Assembly: GCA_002422315.1 (NCBI GenBank)
Contig: DIUJ01000072.1
Span: 1,561 to 25,520 of the forward strand
Reading direction: 5' to 3'
Source: Bacteroidetes bacterium UBA6161
GTDB lineage: Bacteria; Bacteroidota; Bacteroidia; NS11-12g; UBA955
DNA length: 23,960 bases
Position 1 is the first letter of the stretch, and every line of letters begins with the position of its first letter. Shown piece after piece: positions 6,883 to 16,000 of the stretch. The notes beneath the pieces were generated by a model. That model was not told where the DNA came from and did not search any database. It saw nothing but the letters and a program-made list of their open reading frames with translations. Position numbers and translations under genes: made by a program.

Positions 6883-8812
6883 ACTTTATTTTAAACTTGC
6901 TTTATTGGTTAGTCCAATCCACCTCTTGGCGCAAGATACCACAAACAATAAAATATTAAACACCGCCTTAGTTTCAGGACATAAACAATCCAATGAAAAT
7001 TCTCCCAAAAGTCAAATAGCCGGAAACATTACTTATATTGAAGCCAAGGAACTACAAAATATACCAGCTCTTTCCATAGACCAATTGTTGCGCTTTGCGG
7101 GAGGAGTTGAAATACAAAGCAGGAATTCTTTTGGGGCTCAGGCAGATTTCTCTATTAGAGGAAGTACTTTCACACAAGTACTTATTTTGATAGATGGTGT
7201 AAGAGTTTTTGACCCTCTTACAGCGCATTCCAACTCCTTTTTGCCAGTGGCTATACAAGACATAGAAAGAATAGAAATTCATAGAGGAGGCACTTCTTAT
7301 ATTTTTGGACCAGATGCTATTGGTGGCGCTATTAACATAGTTACAAAAACAGCTTCCTCCAAATTTGAATATGACAATAAGAAAATTGATTTGCAATTAG
7401 GTGGAGGTCAATTCGGAACGATGCTTGGTTCTGCAAGCTACCAAAAAGAATTTGAAAAATATGGCATATCTGCATCAGGATTTTCTCATTCCTCAATGGG
7501 AAACACCATGCAGTCGGGTTTGAAAAATTACTTTGATATTAAAACTCTTTCCATCTTAGGAAAAATAAAAATAAGCGAATTCGAAAAACTAATTCTTCAT
7601 TCAGGTTTAAATTTCAGTAACTACAATGCTCAAAATTACTATACCCTTTCTACTCTGGATAGTGCAAAAGCAAACAACAATACATTGATGAATAGAATTA
7701 GCTACATTAGGCAAAAGAAAGGAAATTATTCAAATATTGACTTGTCTTGGCAAAACTCCCAAAGTGATTTTTTATTTAATGCCAGAACCCCATTAAATGT
7801 ACACAACAGCAATTTTTTATTATTACAAGCCTCTCACAACCATAAACTTAATAAAAAATTGGTTTTATTAACAGGATTCCAATCCACCTTTAAACAAATT
7901 GTAAGCACAGACAGAGGCGATAGACAAAGATTACATGCAGGTGGGTACCTCGCTGCACAAAAAAATTCAGAGAAACTAAATTTACTCTTAGAACCTTCTA
8001 TACGAATAGATTATGATGAAAGTGGCGGAGTGTTTTACAGCCCTAATTTAAGTATTTTTAAACTCTGGAAAACTACTAACCTTGGGTTAAAAGGAGGAAT
8101 TTCAAATAGGGTTGCAGATTTTACAGAATTGTATGTTTCTAGAAATCTTCCAGCAACTATTTCTGCAAATAGAAATTATGGAAATCCTGATTTATTGCCA
8201 GAAAAAGCTTTTTATGCAGAAATTACTTATGCCAAAAAGTATGCAAATGTAAAATTAAATGGTTCCTTATTTTTTAGAAATACTGCCAACATGATTGACT
8301 ATTCTCTTATAGAAGGAAGCCTTATTCCTAATAATGGCAATATAAATCCAGCATTTAAATACAATTTCCCAACCAATATTTCGAATGTAAACTATTATGG
8401 TAAAGAAGTTTTTTTAACAACAAACCATAGTCTAAATAGTAATTTCAGGATTTACAATAATGTATCCTACACCTATGTAGTTTCAGATTTACAATCCGGT
8501 ATATATACAAAATATATATCAGCACATGCCAAACACCAAATTCAAATTTACAGCACTCTGCAATTCAAACAAAGCTTCATCTTTTCTTTTGGAGCTCTTT
8601 ACAAATCTAGGGCACCTTACGAGAGTATAACTGCTATACGTCCTAGTACAAATATTTTACTCTTAAATGCTAATCTATCCTATTGGGTGGTTCCCAAAAA
8701 AATAGGGTTGAAAATAAACATAGAAAATATTTTAGATAACAAGTACTTTGATGTACAGGGTGCACAAATGGCACCACGATGGTCACATTTTGTACTTATG
8801 ATCAAACTCTAA
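6842..8812 (+). CDS. TonB-dependent outer-membrane receptor, BtuB-sized
   Basis: This 656-residue receptor takes up a ligand across the outer membrane using TonB energy. A signal peptide ends near residue 31 (basic KCTKSKWKK region, hydrophobic core, LLAQ). The plug domain covers about 55-165 and carries the typical DFSIRGSTFTQVLILIDGVRV and IERIEIHRGG-type segments and GGAINIVTK. A beta barrel follows, closing with an ENILDNKYFD motif and a final aromatic/hydrophobic strand. It lacks the N-terminal carboxypeptidase-like domain of SusC proteins. The size and closing motif resemble BtuB and small siderophore receptors; a cobalamin role is possible given the adenosyltransferase 2.9 kb downstream, but no cobalamin riboswitch is seen. 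The ATG at 6842 lies inside the exporter gene and is needed to give a signal peptide, so translation is probably coupled. Confidence 0.88.
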   Translation: MRKCTKSKWKKSLKLYFKLALLVSPIHLLAQDTTNNKILNTALVSGHKQSNENSPKSQIAGNITYIEAKELQNIPALSIDQLLRFAGGVEIQSRNSFGAQADFSIRGSTFTQVLILIDGVRVFDPLTAHSNSFLPVAIQDIERIEIHRGGTSYIFGPDAIGGAINIVTKTASSKFEYDNKKIDLQLGGGQFGTMLGSASYQKEFEKYGISASGFSHSSMGNTMQSGLKNYFDIKTLSILGKIKISEFEKLILHSGLNFSNYNAQNYYTLSTLDSAKANNNTLMNRISYIRQKKGNYSNIDLSWQNSQSDFLFNARTPLNVHNSNFLLLQASHNHKLNKKLVLLTGFQSTFKQIVSTDRGDRQRLHAGGYLAAQKNSEKLNLLLEPSIRIDYDESGGVFYSPNLSIFKLWKTTNLGLKGGISNRVADFTELYVSRNLPATISANRNYGNPDLLPEKAFYAEITYAKKYANVKLNGSLFFRNTANMIDYSLIEGSLIPNNGNINPAFKYNFPTNISNVNYYGKEVFLTTNHSLNSNFRIYNNVSYTYVVSDLQSGIYTKYISAHAKHQIQIYSTLQFKQSFIFSFGALYKSRAPYESITAIRPSTNILLLNANLSYWVVPKKIGLKINIENILDNKYFDVQGAQMAPRWSHFVLMIKL

Positions 8813-8955
8813 AATACTTACAAAGCATTAATATTCTATTAATTACAAAAAATACAAGAATTTCCAAAAAATATTTCTCAGTTATTTCATTGCAATTACA
8901 GGAATTATTATTTGATTTGTGAAACATAATCGTTAAAAAAAATAACAAAGTGGAA

Positions 8956-9318
8956 ATGGAGGAACAAAGACAAGACAATGACAAACTTTTCTCTAAAAGA
9001 GTTAAAGCAGGTCGCAGAACGTATTTTTTTGATGTAAGATCTACAAAAAGAAACGATTTTTACATTACAATTACTGAGAGTAAAAAAAGATTTGACGACC
9101 AATCTTTTGTGAAGCAGAAAATTTTCTTGTATAAGGAGGATTTTAACAAATTTTTGGAATCACTTACAGAAACCGTAAACTATGTAAAAAGTGAACTTCT
9201 ACCAGAGTATGATTTTGATGAATTCACTCATTCAAATGATTCTTACAATAGCAATTCAGAATCAAATATCACATCTGAATTGCCAGATGATTTCGAGTCT
9301 GATTTCAAAAACATTTAA
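8956..9318 (+). CDS. PUR-family nucleic-acid-binding protein (DUF3276)
   Basis: This is a small protein of 120 residues from the ATG at 8956; an in-frame GTG at 8950 would add two residues. It matches the bacterial PUR-alpha-like family (DUF3276) found widely in Bacteroidota, with the KRVKAGRRTYFFDVR start, the DFYITITESK strand and the FLYKEDFNKFLE helix. Single PUR repeats of this family bind single-stranded DNA or RNA as dimers; the cellular role in this phylum is not established. The last 30 or so residues are acidic and Asn/Ser-rich, likely disordered. The 143 bases before it show no clear promoter match. A terminator at 9340-9378 separates it from the next gene. Confidence 0.85.
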   Translation: MEEQRQDNDKLFSKRVKAGRRTYFFDVRSTKRNDFYITITESKKRFDDQSFVKQKIFLYKEDFNKFLESLTETVNYVKSELLPEYDFDEFTHSNDSYNSNSESNITSELPDDFESDFKNI

Positions 9319-9339
9319 CCGAATCAAAAAAAAGAGCAT

Positions 9340-9378
9340 AATCCGAGGCATAAGTATTAACTTTGCCTCGGATTTTTT
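9340..9378 (+). terminator. Intrinsic terminator with the next promoter in its loop
   Basis: An 11-bp perfect stem (9340-9350 with 9364-9374) encloses a 13-base loop, and the T run 9373-9378 ends directly at the ATG at 9379. It terminates transcription from the PUR-family gene. The loop and the first bases of the right arm contain a TAACTTTG promoter box (9358-9365). Confidence 0.8.
9358..9365 (+). promoter_or_regulatory. -7 box for the DUF4199-plsC-gatC run
   Basis: TAACTTTG is an exact match to TAnnTTTG and lies 13 bases before the ATG at 9379. No good TTTG is present at the -33 spacing. The expected start of transcription falls within the right arm of the terminator stem, so the new transcript would not contain the full hairpin. 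Confidence 0.5.
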
Positions 9379-9942
9379 ATGTTTAAAAGAATTTTAACCT
9401 TTGGAGTAGCATTTGGCAGCGTTGCTGGTGCTTTTATGTTTATTCACCTGAAAAACTATGGTGCAGATCAAGCTGCTTTTCATAAGTATTTCTACATTAT
9501 TTTTCAATTTCTAATTATCCCTTTTACTGCCATTTATTTGGCAATAAAAACATACAAAAGAGATGTAGCCATTAAGGACAATGCCGATTTAAAACCAGGC
9601 AACATTCTTATGACAGGTCTATTTACCTCCTTAATCTTAGCCATCGTAGTATCTGTTGTATATTATTACATTAATTCCTCTTACCCCGAAATTATAGAAA
9701 ATGCGGTGAAGTATGATACCGAAATGATAGACAAACAAAAAGAGGAAATTACGAAAGCTTTGGTTGAAAAAAAGGACGAAAGAACATTTGATGAAATAAA
9801 AACAGCTTATTTAGATCAGTACAAGCCTTCCTTTCAGTTAAGAACAAATGTATTTCAGTTCTCTTCTGTAGGACTATTAATTTCTGGGCTTATGGCTTTG
9901 GTTTTTTTAAGAAGAAACAAAAAGAAAAATACTAGCAACTAA
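9379..9942 (+). CDS. DUF4199 family membrane protein
   Basis: This is a 187-residue inner-membrane protein. Its architecture fits DUF4199 proteins of Bacteroidota: a first membrane segment (about 5-24), a second (about 37-58), a third (about 75-98), a long charged stretch rich in Lys and Glu (about 100-150, probably helical), and a last membrane segment (about 160-178) ending in a basic RRNKKKN tail. No catalytic motif is visible and the family's function is not known. It is the first gene of a tight run; plsC begins 5 bases after its stop, so it may work at the membrane alongside phospholipid synthesis, but that is inferred from position only. Confidence 0.8.
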   Translation: MFKRILTFGVAFGSVAGAFMFIHLKNYGADQAAFHKYFYIIFQFLIIPFTAIYLAIKTYKRDVAIKDNADLKPGNILMTGLFTSLILAIVVSVVYYYINSSYPEIIENAVKYDTEMIDKQKEEITKALVEKKDERTFDEIKTAYLDQYKPSFQLRTNVFQFSSVGLLISGLMALVFLRRNKKKNTSN

Positions 9943-9947
9943 GATAC

Positions 9948-10694
9948 ATGAAAAAAGTCCTTGGAATATGGTTTGCTCTAGTTTTCCTAGCCTCTTTTCT
10001 ATTTTTATTCCCTCTATTTTTACTATTTCTGCAACATCCGAAAACTTATATTTTAGCCAATAATTTAAGAAAATCATGGGCGCGTATAATTCTGTTTTTC
10101 ACCTTCTCCGGAATAGAAATACAGAAAGAATCGGGATTGGAATACTTGCCCAAAAATGCAATTTATGTAGCAAACCACAGCTCTTACTTGGACATACTGT
10201 GTATGGCATTAGTTGTACCAAAAAACTACCTATTTATGGCAAAAATAGAATTAGCCAAAATCCCTTTATTCGGTATCTTTTTCCATACTGTAGACATAGC
10301 TGTGAACCGCAAAAGTATTACTGAATCTGCAAAGGCTTTTAACAAAAGCATGCAAAGGCAACAGAAAGGGTACAGTATAATCCTATTCCCAGAAGGAACT
10401 ATTGGCGAGCAAGTCCCAAATCTAAAAAGCTTTAAAGCAGGTGCAGCAAAATTAGCTGTCGATTGCCAATGCCCTATCGTACCAGTTACCTTATTCAACA
10501 ATTGGCAAATACTCCCCGACAAAAAAGGACTTGAATTCAATCCAAAGAAAATGAAAGTCTTTGTTCATCGTCCTATTGATACCAAAGGACTAAATAAGGA
10601 AAATATTCATGCCCTTAATTTAGAAATATTTAGTATTATTGAAAATAAATTAATCGAACACAATATAATTAAAATTCAAAATGCACAAACTTAG
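9948..10694 (+). CDS. plsC: 1-acyl-sn-glycerol-3-phosphate acyltransferase
   Basis: The enzyme transfers an acyl chain to lysophosphatidic acid to give phosphatidic acid, the second step of phospholipid synthesis, at the inner membrane. The 248-residue protein has an N-terminal hydrophobic anchor (about 5-28). The catalytic HX4D motif is in NHSSYLD, with His77 and Asp82, and the glycerol-phosphate-binding FPEGT motif is at 147-151, followed by IVPVTLF (about 177-183), also typical of PlsC. All key residues are present and the length is usual. Its last 14 bases overlap the start of gatC. Paralogues with other acyl acceptors (for example ornithine-lipid OlsA types) cannot be excluded by sequence alone. 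Confidence 0.92.
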   Translation: MKKVLGIWFALVFLASFLFLFPLFLLFLQHPKTYILANNLRKSWARIILFFTFSGIEIQKESGLEYLPKNAIYVANHSSYLDILCMALVVPKNYLFMAKIELAKIPLFGIFFHTVDIAVNRKSITESAKAFNKSMQRQQKGYSIILFPEGTIGEQVPNLKSFKAGAAKLAVDCQCPIVPVTLFNNWQILPDKKGLEFNPKKMKVFVHRPIDTKGLNKENIHALNLEIFSIIENKLIEHNIIKIQNAQT

Positions 10695-10980
10695 TAATGA
10701 GGAATTCGACAGGTTAGCGAATTTGGCTAAATTAGAATTTGGCACAGAAGAAAAAAAAGAAATTTTAAGCGATCTTGACAAAATAATTGGTTTCTGCGAA
10801 AAACTAAACACAATCCCAACTTTAGATATAGAGCCTTTGGTGTATGTAAACACAGAAACCAATATTGTGAGAGAAGACAAGGTAAACAATATGCTACCTA
10901 AAAATATTGCACTTCAAAATGCTCCTTCTAAAGACTCGGATTTTTTTAGAGTTCCAAAAGTATTAAAACCAAAAAATTGA
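10681..10980 (+). CDS. gatC: Aspartyl/glutamyl-tRNA amidotransferase subunit C
   Basis: GatC is the small subunit that holds GatA and GatB together in the complex that converts Glu-tRNA(Gln) or Asp-tRNA(Asn) to the amidated form. The 99-residue protein has the family features: two N-terminal helices (LANLAKLEF, then LSDLDKIIGFCEKLNTI), the IEPLVYVN turn, VREDKV, and a C-terminal FRVPKVL motif. GatA and GatB are not in the window, so the subunits are encoded apart, as is common in this phylum. It starts 14 bases before the stop of plsC and its TGA stop overlaps the TTG start of the next gene, so it is probably translated by coupling within the run. Confidence 0.93.
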   Translation: MHKLSNEEFDRLANLAKLEFGTEEKKEILSDLDKIIGFCEKLNTIPTLDIEPLVYVNTETNIVREDKVNNMLPKNIALQNAPSKDSDFFRVPKVLKPKN

Positions 10981-11666
10981 TTCTATCACCTATTATACAG
11001 ATAGATAACCTAAACAAGTCTTACATTATAGGAAATCAAATTTTACCTGTACTTAAAGAACTTAGTTTAACAGTTCAAAAGGGAGAATATGTTGCCCTTA
11101 TGGGGCCATCTGGTTCTGGAAAATCTACCCTAATGAATATTATTGGATGTTTAGACAGCTTTAATACTGGAACTTATAAGTTAAATCAAATAGAAGTATC
11201 CAAATTAAATGATAACGAATTAGCAGAAATAAGAAATCACCAAATAGGATTTATATTCCAAACTTTTAATTTATTACCTAGATACTCTGCACTAGAGAAT
11301 GTAGAACTACCCTTGATTTACGCAGGTTGGAATAAAAAAAACAGAAGAGAAAGAGCCATAGAAGTATTAAAACAGGTAGGTTTGGAAGACAGAATGACAC
11401 ATAAACCAAACGAGCTTTCAGGAGGACAAAGACAAAGGGTTGCAATTGCAAGAGCCCTGGTAAATAATCCCGCTATATTATTGGCGGATGAACCTACAGG
11501 GAATTTAGACTCCAAGACAAGCGAAGAAATCATGTCCTTATTTGAAACAATTCATCAAAATGGAAACACTATAATTATAGTAACTCACGAAGAAGACATT
11601 GCTCAAAAATCAAGAAGAATAATAAGATTATTAGATGGTAAAATAGATAAGGATACGTTAATTTAA
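10977..11666 (+). CDS. ABC transporter ATP-binding protein, LolD/MacB type
   Basis: This 229-residue ATPase is of the LolD/MacB/FtsE group, whose members drive mechanotransmission complexes rather than import. Walker A is GPSGSGKST (43-51), the Q-loop is Gln95, the signature is LSGGQ (147-151), Walker B is ILLADEP (167-173) with catalytic Glu172, and the H-loop is His204. The HQIGFIFQTFNLLPRYSALENVELPL-type region, given here only by its key positions 88-113, is typical of LolD. No ATG exists near the start; the TTG at 10977 overlaps the gatC stop as TTGA and gives a normal N-terminus. No permease gene is adjacent, so its membrane partner must be encoded elsewhere. Lipoprotein release (LolCDE) is a reasonable guess but not certain. 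Confidence 0.87.
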   Translation: MILSPIIQIDNLNKSYIIGNQILPVLKELSLTVQKGEYVALMGPSGSGKSTLMNIIGCLDSFNTGTYKLNQIEVSKLNDNELAEIRNHQIGFIFQTFNLLPRYSALENVELPLIYAGWNKKNRRERAIEVLKQVGLEDRMTHKPNELSGGQRQRVAIARALVNNPAILLADEPTGNLDSKTSEEIMSLFETIHQNGNTIIIVTHEEDIAQKSRRIIRLLDGKIDKDTLI

Positions 11667-11676
11667 TATATTTAAA

Positions 11677-12225
11677 ATGAAAATTTACACTAAAACTGGC
11701 GACACTGGCTTAACCTCCCTAATAGGAGGACAAAGGGTACCCAAACATAATCCCCGAATAGAAGCATATGGAACAATTGATGAATTAAACAGTCACCTTG
11801 GGTATATAATCGCTTCTATTGCTAATCTAACCCCTACTGCTTTTTTAACCCAAACACAAAGCCACTTGTTTACTATTGGTTCAATTCTTGCATCTACAAA
11901 CAATAGCAAAATGAAACTTCCAGAAATAACAGAAGAACATATTGCAGCGATGGAATTTGAGATTGACCAAATGGATGCTGTATTACCAATCTTACAAAAC
12001 TTCATACTACCAGTTGGAAGTAAGGAAGTTTCCTCGATTCATATAGGTAGATGTGTTTGTAGAAGAGCAGAGAGGTTAATCACTCAAATACCAGACGTTG
12101 AAAATATTTCTGAAACAGTACTAAAATACATAAATAGACTCTCTGACTATTTATTTATACTAGCTAGGTATATTAGTAAAATCCAAGAAATTGAAGAAAT
12201 TCCTTGGAATCCGAACAATAGATAA
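11677..12225 (+). CDS. pduO: Cob(I)alamin adenosyltransferase, PduO type
   Basis: The enzyme moves the adenosyl group of ATP onto cob(I)alamin to make adenosylcobalamin, the coenzyme of mutases such as methylmalonyl-CoA mutase. The 182-residue protein is a single PduO-type domain forming a helical trimer in known members. The ATP-binding N-terminal motif KIYTKTGDTG (2-11) with SLIGG, the YGTIDELNSHLG motif (31-42), the CRRAER motif (128-133) and the INRLSDYLF motif (152-160) are all present. A PVGS (112-115) replaces the more common PGGS. It begins 10 bases after the preceding ATPase gene and closes the run. It is convergent with the TPR lipoprotein gene, with only 8 bases between the stops and no clear terminator. 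Confidence 0.92.
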   Translation: MKIYTKTGDTGLTSLIGGQRVPKHNPRIEAYGTIDELNSHLGYIIASIANLTPTAFLTQTQSHLFTIGSILASTNNSKMKLPEITEEHIAAMEFEIDQMDAVLPILQNFILPVGSKEVSSIHIGRCVCRRAERLITQIPDVENISETVLKYINRLSDYLFILARYISKIQEIEEIPWNPNNR

Positions 12226-12233
12226 TCCTTTTG

Positions 12234-13013
12234 TTATTTTTGATATTTCTTTAAACGATCGTCTAACTTTTTAGAGTATTCCATTGCTTCCTGCATCTCT
12301 AGTTCTTCTTTCATTCTTTTAGCTACAGCAAAATTCGGCTGAATAGCCAATGCTTTATTTAAAGAAGCGATAGCTTGATTAACAGATTTTGCAAGATTTG
12401 CTCTTACTAGCCAACTGGCAGCTTTAATTTTAATATTTTGAACTTGACCATCAGGAGAAGCCATATCAATAAACATGTCATTTGCTTCTTCATTATTGAT
12501 TATCAAATCTGTCATTTGATTAGCCTTTTCTAAATTACCCATATATCCATAAATTTGAGATAGCTGGTGAACATATTTCAAATCATTTGTAATTTGATAC
12601 AGTTTTTGAAACTTCTCTTCAGATTTCTGAAAACTTCCTGCTTCAAAATATACATAGCCAGCCATTTCTAACATCTTGGTATTCCCAGGATCTAACAATA
12701 AGGACTTCTCTGCATAGTAAATAGAACTATTCGCATTGGAAATAGCTAAATAATGCCTAGTCAAACTATCATAATAATGGGTTTGGGTTGAATCTAACAA
12801 CAAAATCCTAGTGACAGCTGAAACACAAGTATGGTGATCCCCTATTTCATAGGCTTTTTCGTATACTTTCTTTTCAAATTCAAGAGAACTTTCAATTTCA
12901 CTAGAACTTAAATTTGTGGTAGATGAGTTATTTTTACAAGAAAAAAGTAACAAGATAGGTGCCGAAAAAGTAAGCAATAGAAGACCTAATTTGGCTTTAT
13001 GATTTATTAACAT
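12234..13013 (-). CDS. TPR-repeat lipoprotein
   Basis: This is a 259-residue lipoprotein. A signal peptide ends in an LLFSC lipobox with the modified cysteine at residue 26, followed by an Asn/Ser/Thr-rich linker. Residues about 45-245 form tetratricopeptide-like helices: SIYYAEKSLLLDPGNTKM is a typical TPR segment, the next repeat has AGYVYFEAGSFQKSEEKF, and SLNKALAIQPNFAVAKRM forms a last one. Such proteins serve as scaffolds in the periplasm or at the outer membrane; the partner is unknown. It diverges from the giant T9SS protein, with 71 bases between the start codons. I found no clear TAnnTTTG box on the minus strand there. A lysine-rich C-terminus ends the protein. Confidence 0.82.
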   Translation of the reverse strand: MLINHKAKLGLLLLTFSAPILLLFSCKNNSSTTNLSSSEIESSLEFEKKVYEKAYEIGDHHTCVSAVTRILLLDSTQTHYYDSLTRHYLAISNANSSIYYAEKSLLLDPGNTKMLEMAGYVYFEAGSFQKSEEKFQKLYQITNDLKYVHQLSQIYGYMGNLEKANQMTDLIINNEEANDMFIDMASPDGQVQNIKIKAASWLVRANLAKSVNQAIASLNKALAIQPNFAVAKRMKEELEMQEAMEYSKKLDDRLKKYQK

Positions 13014-13028
13014 ATTAAAATAAAAGAT

Positions 13029-13063
13029 TTTGCAGCAAAGAACATTTTTTTTTATTAACTTTG
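13029..13063 (+). promoter_or_regulatory. Promoter of the giant T9SS type B protein
   Basis: TTTG (13029-13032) and TAACTTTG (13056-13063) are separated by 23 bases, at the long end of the known spacing. The -7 box is an exact match and ends 21 bases before the ATG at 13085. It includes the TTG at 13061, which therefore cannot be the start codon. Confidence 0.55.
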
Positions 13064-13084
13064 CAACATAAATTTTGCATATTA

Positions 13085-16000
13085 ATGCTTAATAAAACAC
13101 ATACAAACACAAACGCTGCACCACTTGTTCTTTTAGTCATTTTGTTTTTAAATTCATTTTCCGCTCTGGCTCAGTGTGGAAATATAAATTTCAAAGCGAG
13201 TGACACCATTATTTGCGCCCCAAGCTTTACTCAATTTAGTGTACAAAATCTACCTGCTGGCGCCTCTGTAAAGTGGAACTTTGGGAATGGAAATCTCTCA
13301 GGAAATGTATCCCCTACAAGATTGTATGAATTTGCTGGAGAATACGATATTTCTCTTGAAATTACTCTAGTAACCAATGCAGTATGTACTATTACCAAAA
13401 ATAAATACATAAAGGCAAAAGCCAAACCCGAGATCAACATTACTTGGGACAAAACAGCATTGTGTAGCGGCCCTGGAATTATTCAAATTACAGATAGCTC
13501 ACAGAATATCATTCGAAGAGATTACTTAATTGGTGGTATTTTACACGAACAAGTACCAAAAACTTTTGAATATTTAACAGACTCCACACCAGGCAGAAGA
13601 TCTCTCTATGTGTTTACAACTGATAGTTTTGGGTGTACAAATACCAAGGCATACGATACTGCATTTTATATGTTTTATTCCCTCGATTCCCTTGGATTTG
13701 AAATAGATTATTCTCCTAAAACACATTGCAGCCCTTCCCGTTTATCTTTTTCCAGAACCATAAACAACCTTGACGAACATGTTCTTAAGTCTTTCAGTTG
13801 GCAACTGAACGGCTCTACAGTGGGTACTTCTACCGCTTCTCAGCCTTCCAATATATTGTTCAATACACAAGGTGTTTTTGATATTTCTCATACTGTTACC
13901 ACAGAAGCAGGATGCGTTTATACCATAACCAAACCTGAGTGGATAGAACTATATGACTCCCTATCGCCTAATATCTCTTACAACAAAACAAATGTGTGTT
14001 CCAGAGAGGAAATTACTTTTACGCTAAATAATTCTGTTACAGACAATATTGTATGGAACGTAGGAGATTATCCAGCTGTACTTTTTTCACAATCAGGAAA
14101 TCAAGCAAAAATAGGGTTCAATGAACTTGGGACTCACGGAATGTCTTTAAATTACACCAATGGAAAATGTATTGCCTTCGGACAAGTAAACAACATAGTT
14201 ACAGTTAAGGGGCCCGTTGCTTTATTTGATATACCTTTGGATAGAAGTTGCTATGCTCCCGATACTTTTAAAATTATCAATAAGTCAATTCTTACAGGTG
14301 CCCCTTCAGCTACTTTTAGATGGGAAATAAAAAATACTTCCAATAATTCTATTCTAGGCCCATTTACTCATAGTGACTCTTTTCAAATAATACTTTTCGA
14401 TACCGCAGAATATGAAGTAAAACTTGTAGTAGACGGAAACAATGGTTGTTTTGATTCTTTAGTTGTTCAAGATGCTATTACCTTAGATTCTCTTATACCA
14501 ATTCCTACTATTGTCCCCTTCCCTGCTTGCCCAGGTCAACTTGTAACGTTAAATCAAAATACTGCTGATGGAAAATCCAACATAAAATCAAGTCATTATT
14601 GGGAAGTTTACAACAAAAATTCCTCGAGTATTTTATTTTCAGATACCGTTTTATTTAATCAAAACAATCCTAGAATAAATTTTCCAGATACAGGAACTTA
14701 CAGATTTTTATTAAAAGCATTTAACAATAAAGGCTGCTCTGGACAAGAGTTTTTCGATACTTCTATACAAATAATAAGTCCTGAAGTAACCTTTGAGATT
14801 TCGAATCCTGTAATTTGCAGAACAGACTCCACAATAATAAAAGTGAATTTTCCTACAGTTGGAGATTATGCAAATTACTTCAAAAGAATTGTACTTCAAC
14901 ATGTCGATACTTCTATTTTCTTAGTTAGCAATGGAACCGAAAGAACCTTTTGGTTAAACTATCCGGGGGAATACAAGGTTTCATTTGTATATGTTTCACC
15001 TTCTGGAGTATGCAGAGATACAGTAAAACACAATACTACCATAAGAGTAAATGGTAGTATCCTACAAGTTAAAGGAACAGACTTAGATGGATGTGCGCCC
15101 TTGGTCGCTAATTGGAACGCTAGCGTACTTAAAAACTACAATTTTTCAGGGAATAACCTCCCAAACCAGTATTTGTGGAGAAGTAGAAATAATTTTCCTG
15201 CAATTTTCTCTCCCAACAATACATTGAATACTCAAGCTACCCATACTAACAAAGGGGTTCAAAGAATTTGGATAAGACAAACCCATGCCTCTGGCTGTAT
15301 AGACTCCTTTTTTGGTCCAGAATTCGATGTAGGTACTCGTGCTATTTTTTCCACCCAATCTACAGTTAGATGCATAAATACGAGCACCCAAGTCTCAAAT
15401 GAATCTACAAACGGACAAACTTTCAAATGGATTAGCGAAGACACTTCTGCTATAGAGTTCTTACCCAACGATACTACAAAATCACCAACAATAAAGGTTA
15501 AAAAGGAGGGGGATTATAGAGTTAGTCTTATTTCTATAGGGAAAGGAGGATGCACAGATACCGCTGCGAGGATAATTCGTGTAATAAACCCTAAACCAGA
15601 TTTTTACACTTCAGATTCTGTTCAGTTCTGTGCCCCAGTTTTAGTTTCCTTTGTTCCTAAAGCTGTAAGGTTCGCTACAGAATACAGATGGTACTTTGGA
15701 GATGGAGATACTTTTACTAGCAACAAACCACTAAATGCAAGTCATATTTATAAAAACAATACGGATTCAAATGGAATTGCAGTAAAACTAGTGGTTATTA
15801 ATTCTGGATGTAGAGATACTATAGTTAAACAAAATGCGGTAAGAATTATTGGTCCTATTCCAAAATACTCTATCAATAAGCTCACAGGCTGCGAACCTCT
15901 AGAAGTTACTTTTACGAATCAAAGTAAAAACTTTAGTCAATTCTATTTTGACTATGGAGATGGGAACGTATTAGATTCTACTGATTTCAGAAAATACTCC

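Noticed and set aside
7052..7396. Minus-strand open frame of 114 codons inside the TonB receptor
   Set aside because: It is opposite the conserved plug domain and is an antisense shadow of it.
8950..8955. GTG start for the PUR-family protein
   Set aside because: An ATG lies two codons downstream in the same frame and is the more likely start.
8813..8955. Possible promoter or terminator in the gap after the TonB receptor
   Set aside because: TTTG tracts near 8910-8920 do not complete a TAnnTTTG box and no stable hairpin with a T run is present.
13061..13084. TTG start for the giant T9SS protein, adding eight residues
   Set aside because: The TTG is part of the exact TAACTTTG promoter box, and the ATG at 13085 gives a normal signal peptide.
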